Assembly: GCA_018697195.1 (NCBI GenBank)
Contig: CM031858.1
Span: 90,187,473 to 90,251,472, forward strand
Length of the DNA: 64,000 bases
Source: Certhia americana
Lineage: Eukaryota; Chordata; Aves; Passeriformes; Certhiidae
Direction of reading: 5' to 3'
The position numbers and the translations under genes are program-made. How positions within the stretch are numbered: position 1 is the first letter of the stretch; the number at the start of each line of letters is the position of its first letter. Under the pieces are notes generated by a model. The model was not told the origin of the DNA. It did no database searches and saw nothing but the letters and a program-made list of their open reading frames with translations. Shown here piece after piece: positions 63,436-64,000 of this stretch.

Positions 63436-63511
63436 GCCTTGGAGCAGAAAGTTGGAATTGATGGCCTCCAGAGGTCTTGTCCAACTTAATTCCTCAATTC
63501 TGTGGTTCTGT
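63436..63511 (+). repeat. CR1 LINE 3' tail fragment
   Basis: The string gccttggagcagaaagttgg, then gatggcctccagaggtcttg, then tccaacttaattcctcaatt and ctgtggttctg, matches the final 75 bases of another CR1 subfamily. The landmark 'GACCTCCAGAGGTCC' differs from the tails at 26.0 and 34.2 kb, so at least three insertions are represented in the window. Confidence 0.75.
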
Positions 63512-64000
63512 TCTCACAAAGTTCTCACAAATCTGTACTCCAAACATCCTGCAACCTGCTCCTTTTGCTAGCACCAGATTCGCAGTGCATTCTTTCTTCA
63601 CCAATCATTCACTTCAGTCCTTTGTGTTTGTCAGACAACTCCATTCCTAGAGCTGCACAGGCATTTGAAAGCAAATATTCACAACTGTCATGTTGTCCAT
63701 ATTTCTCCACCTGCAAGGAGGCAATTAATTCAATAAACAATAGACAACTAAGCAAAATCCATGACCAAAAGGAGAAATATATCCAGGAGCCATGAGGTCC
63801 AAACTGAGTAAAAATTTCCTATAGATGTTGTTCAGAGAAGAGGTTAGAGAAATCTGCATTTTTGGACATCTCTGTCTCACTGTGTTACTTGGAGAATTAT
63901 CCCATTTGTGGTTAATCTGAAGGAAGCTGGTAAGAAAATGAGGATCATATAACACCAATACTTCATTCCAGAGAGAGAACATGAACCTCACTTGTTTTCC
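63512..64000. other. intergenic DNA, no gene seen
   Basis: Overlapping chance frames on both strands, with no motif or repeat recognised up to the window edge. Confidence 0.5.

Noticed and set aside
1..64000. CRISPR arrays, operons, tRNA or rRNA genes, retroviral gag/pol/env
   Set aside because: None seen. Tandem arrays are eukaryotic micro- or minisatellites, and the only retroviral piece is one LTR.

Overview
This window looks like avian nuclear DNA, almost all of it non-coding. It is AT-rich and CpG-poor. It contains 3' ends and ORF2 fragments of CR1 LINEs in several states of decay, plus a solo LTR of a type I recognise as common in bird genomes. The LTR and the younger CR1 copy fit a neoavian bird better than a galliform, but that is inference. 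There is no operon-like layout, tRNA, rRNA or CRISPR array. I found no convincing protein-coding gene: the open frames are short and mostly ATG-to-stop chance frames. The longest ones fall antisense to a CR1, across an assembly gap, or inside a probable conserved non-coding element.

Layout. 1-10,000: AT-rich intergenic DNA with a CpG-retaining block of homeodomain/POU-type sites at about 3.9-4.5 kb and a possible signal-peptide-like micro-exon at 2.3 kb. 10,000-21,400: three old CR1 relics (10.0, 18.2 and 19.1-19.7 kb), a MEIS/PBX/HOX-type composite site at 14.1 kb and an 8-bp minisatellite at 14.9 kb. 21,480-21,860: the strongest candidate conserved non-coding element. 22,484-23,039: a pyrimidine-only compound satellite (4-mer plus 9-mer units) running into a 400-N assembly gap. 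25,231-26,088: the youngest CR1, with its centre deleted. 34.2 kb: a short CR1 tail. 37,640-38,760: an ancient minus-strand CR1 split by a solo LTR. 45.9-46.5 kb and 58.9-59.4 kb: two copies of an old tRNA-like, partly palindromic repeat that I recognise from turtle and crocodilian sequence but cannot name. 63.4 kb: another CR1 tail. Simple repeats, homopolymers and small sauropsid repeat relics are scattered throughout.

If the window has a function, it is most likely cis-regulatory: several CpG-retaining blocks rich in TAAT, octamer and PBX/HOX-like sites in a gene-poor stretch, as seen around developmental transcription-factor or adhesion-molecule genes. The sequence does not say which gene. 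I did not find evidence of a new biological system. The most informative items are the conserved-element candidates, the nested LTR-in-CR1, the compound satellite at the gap and the paired tRNA-like palindromic repeat.
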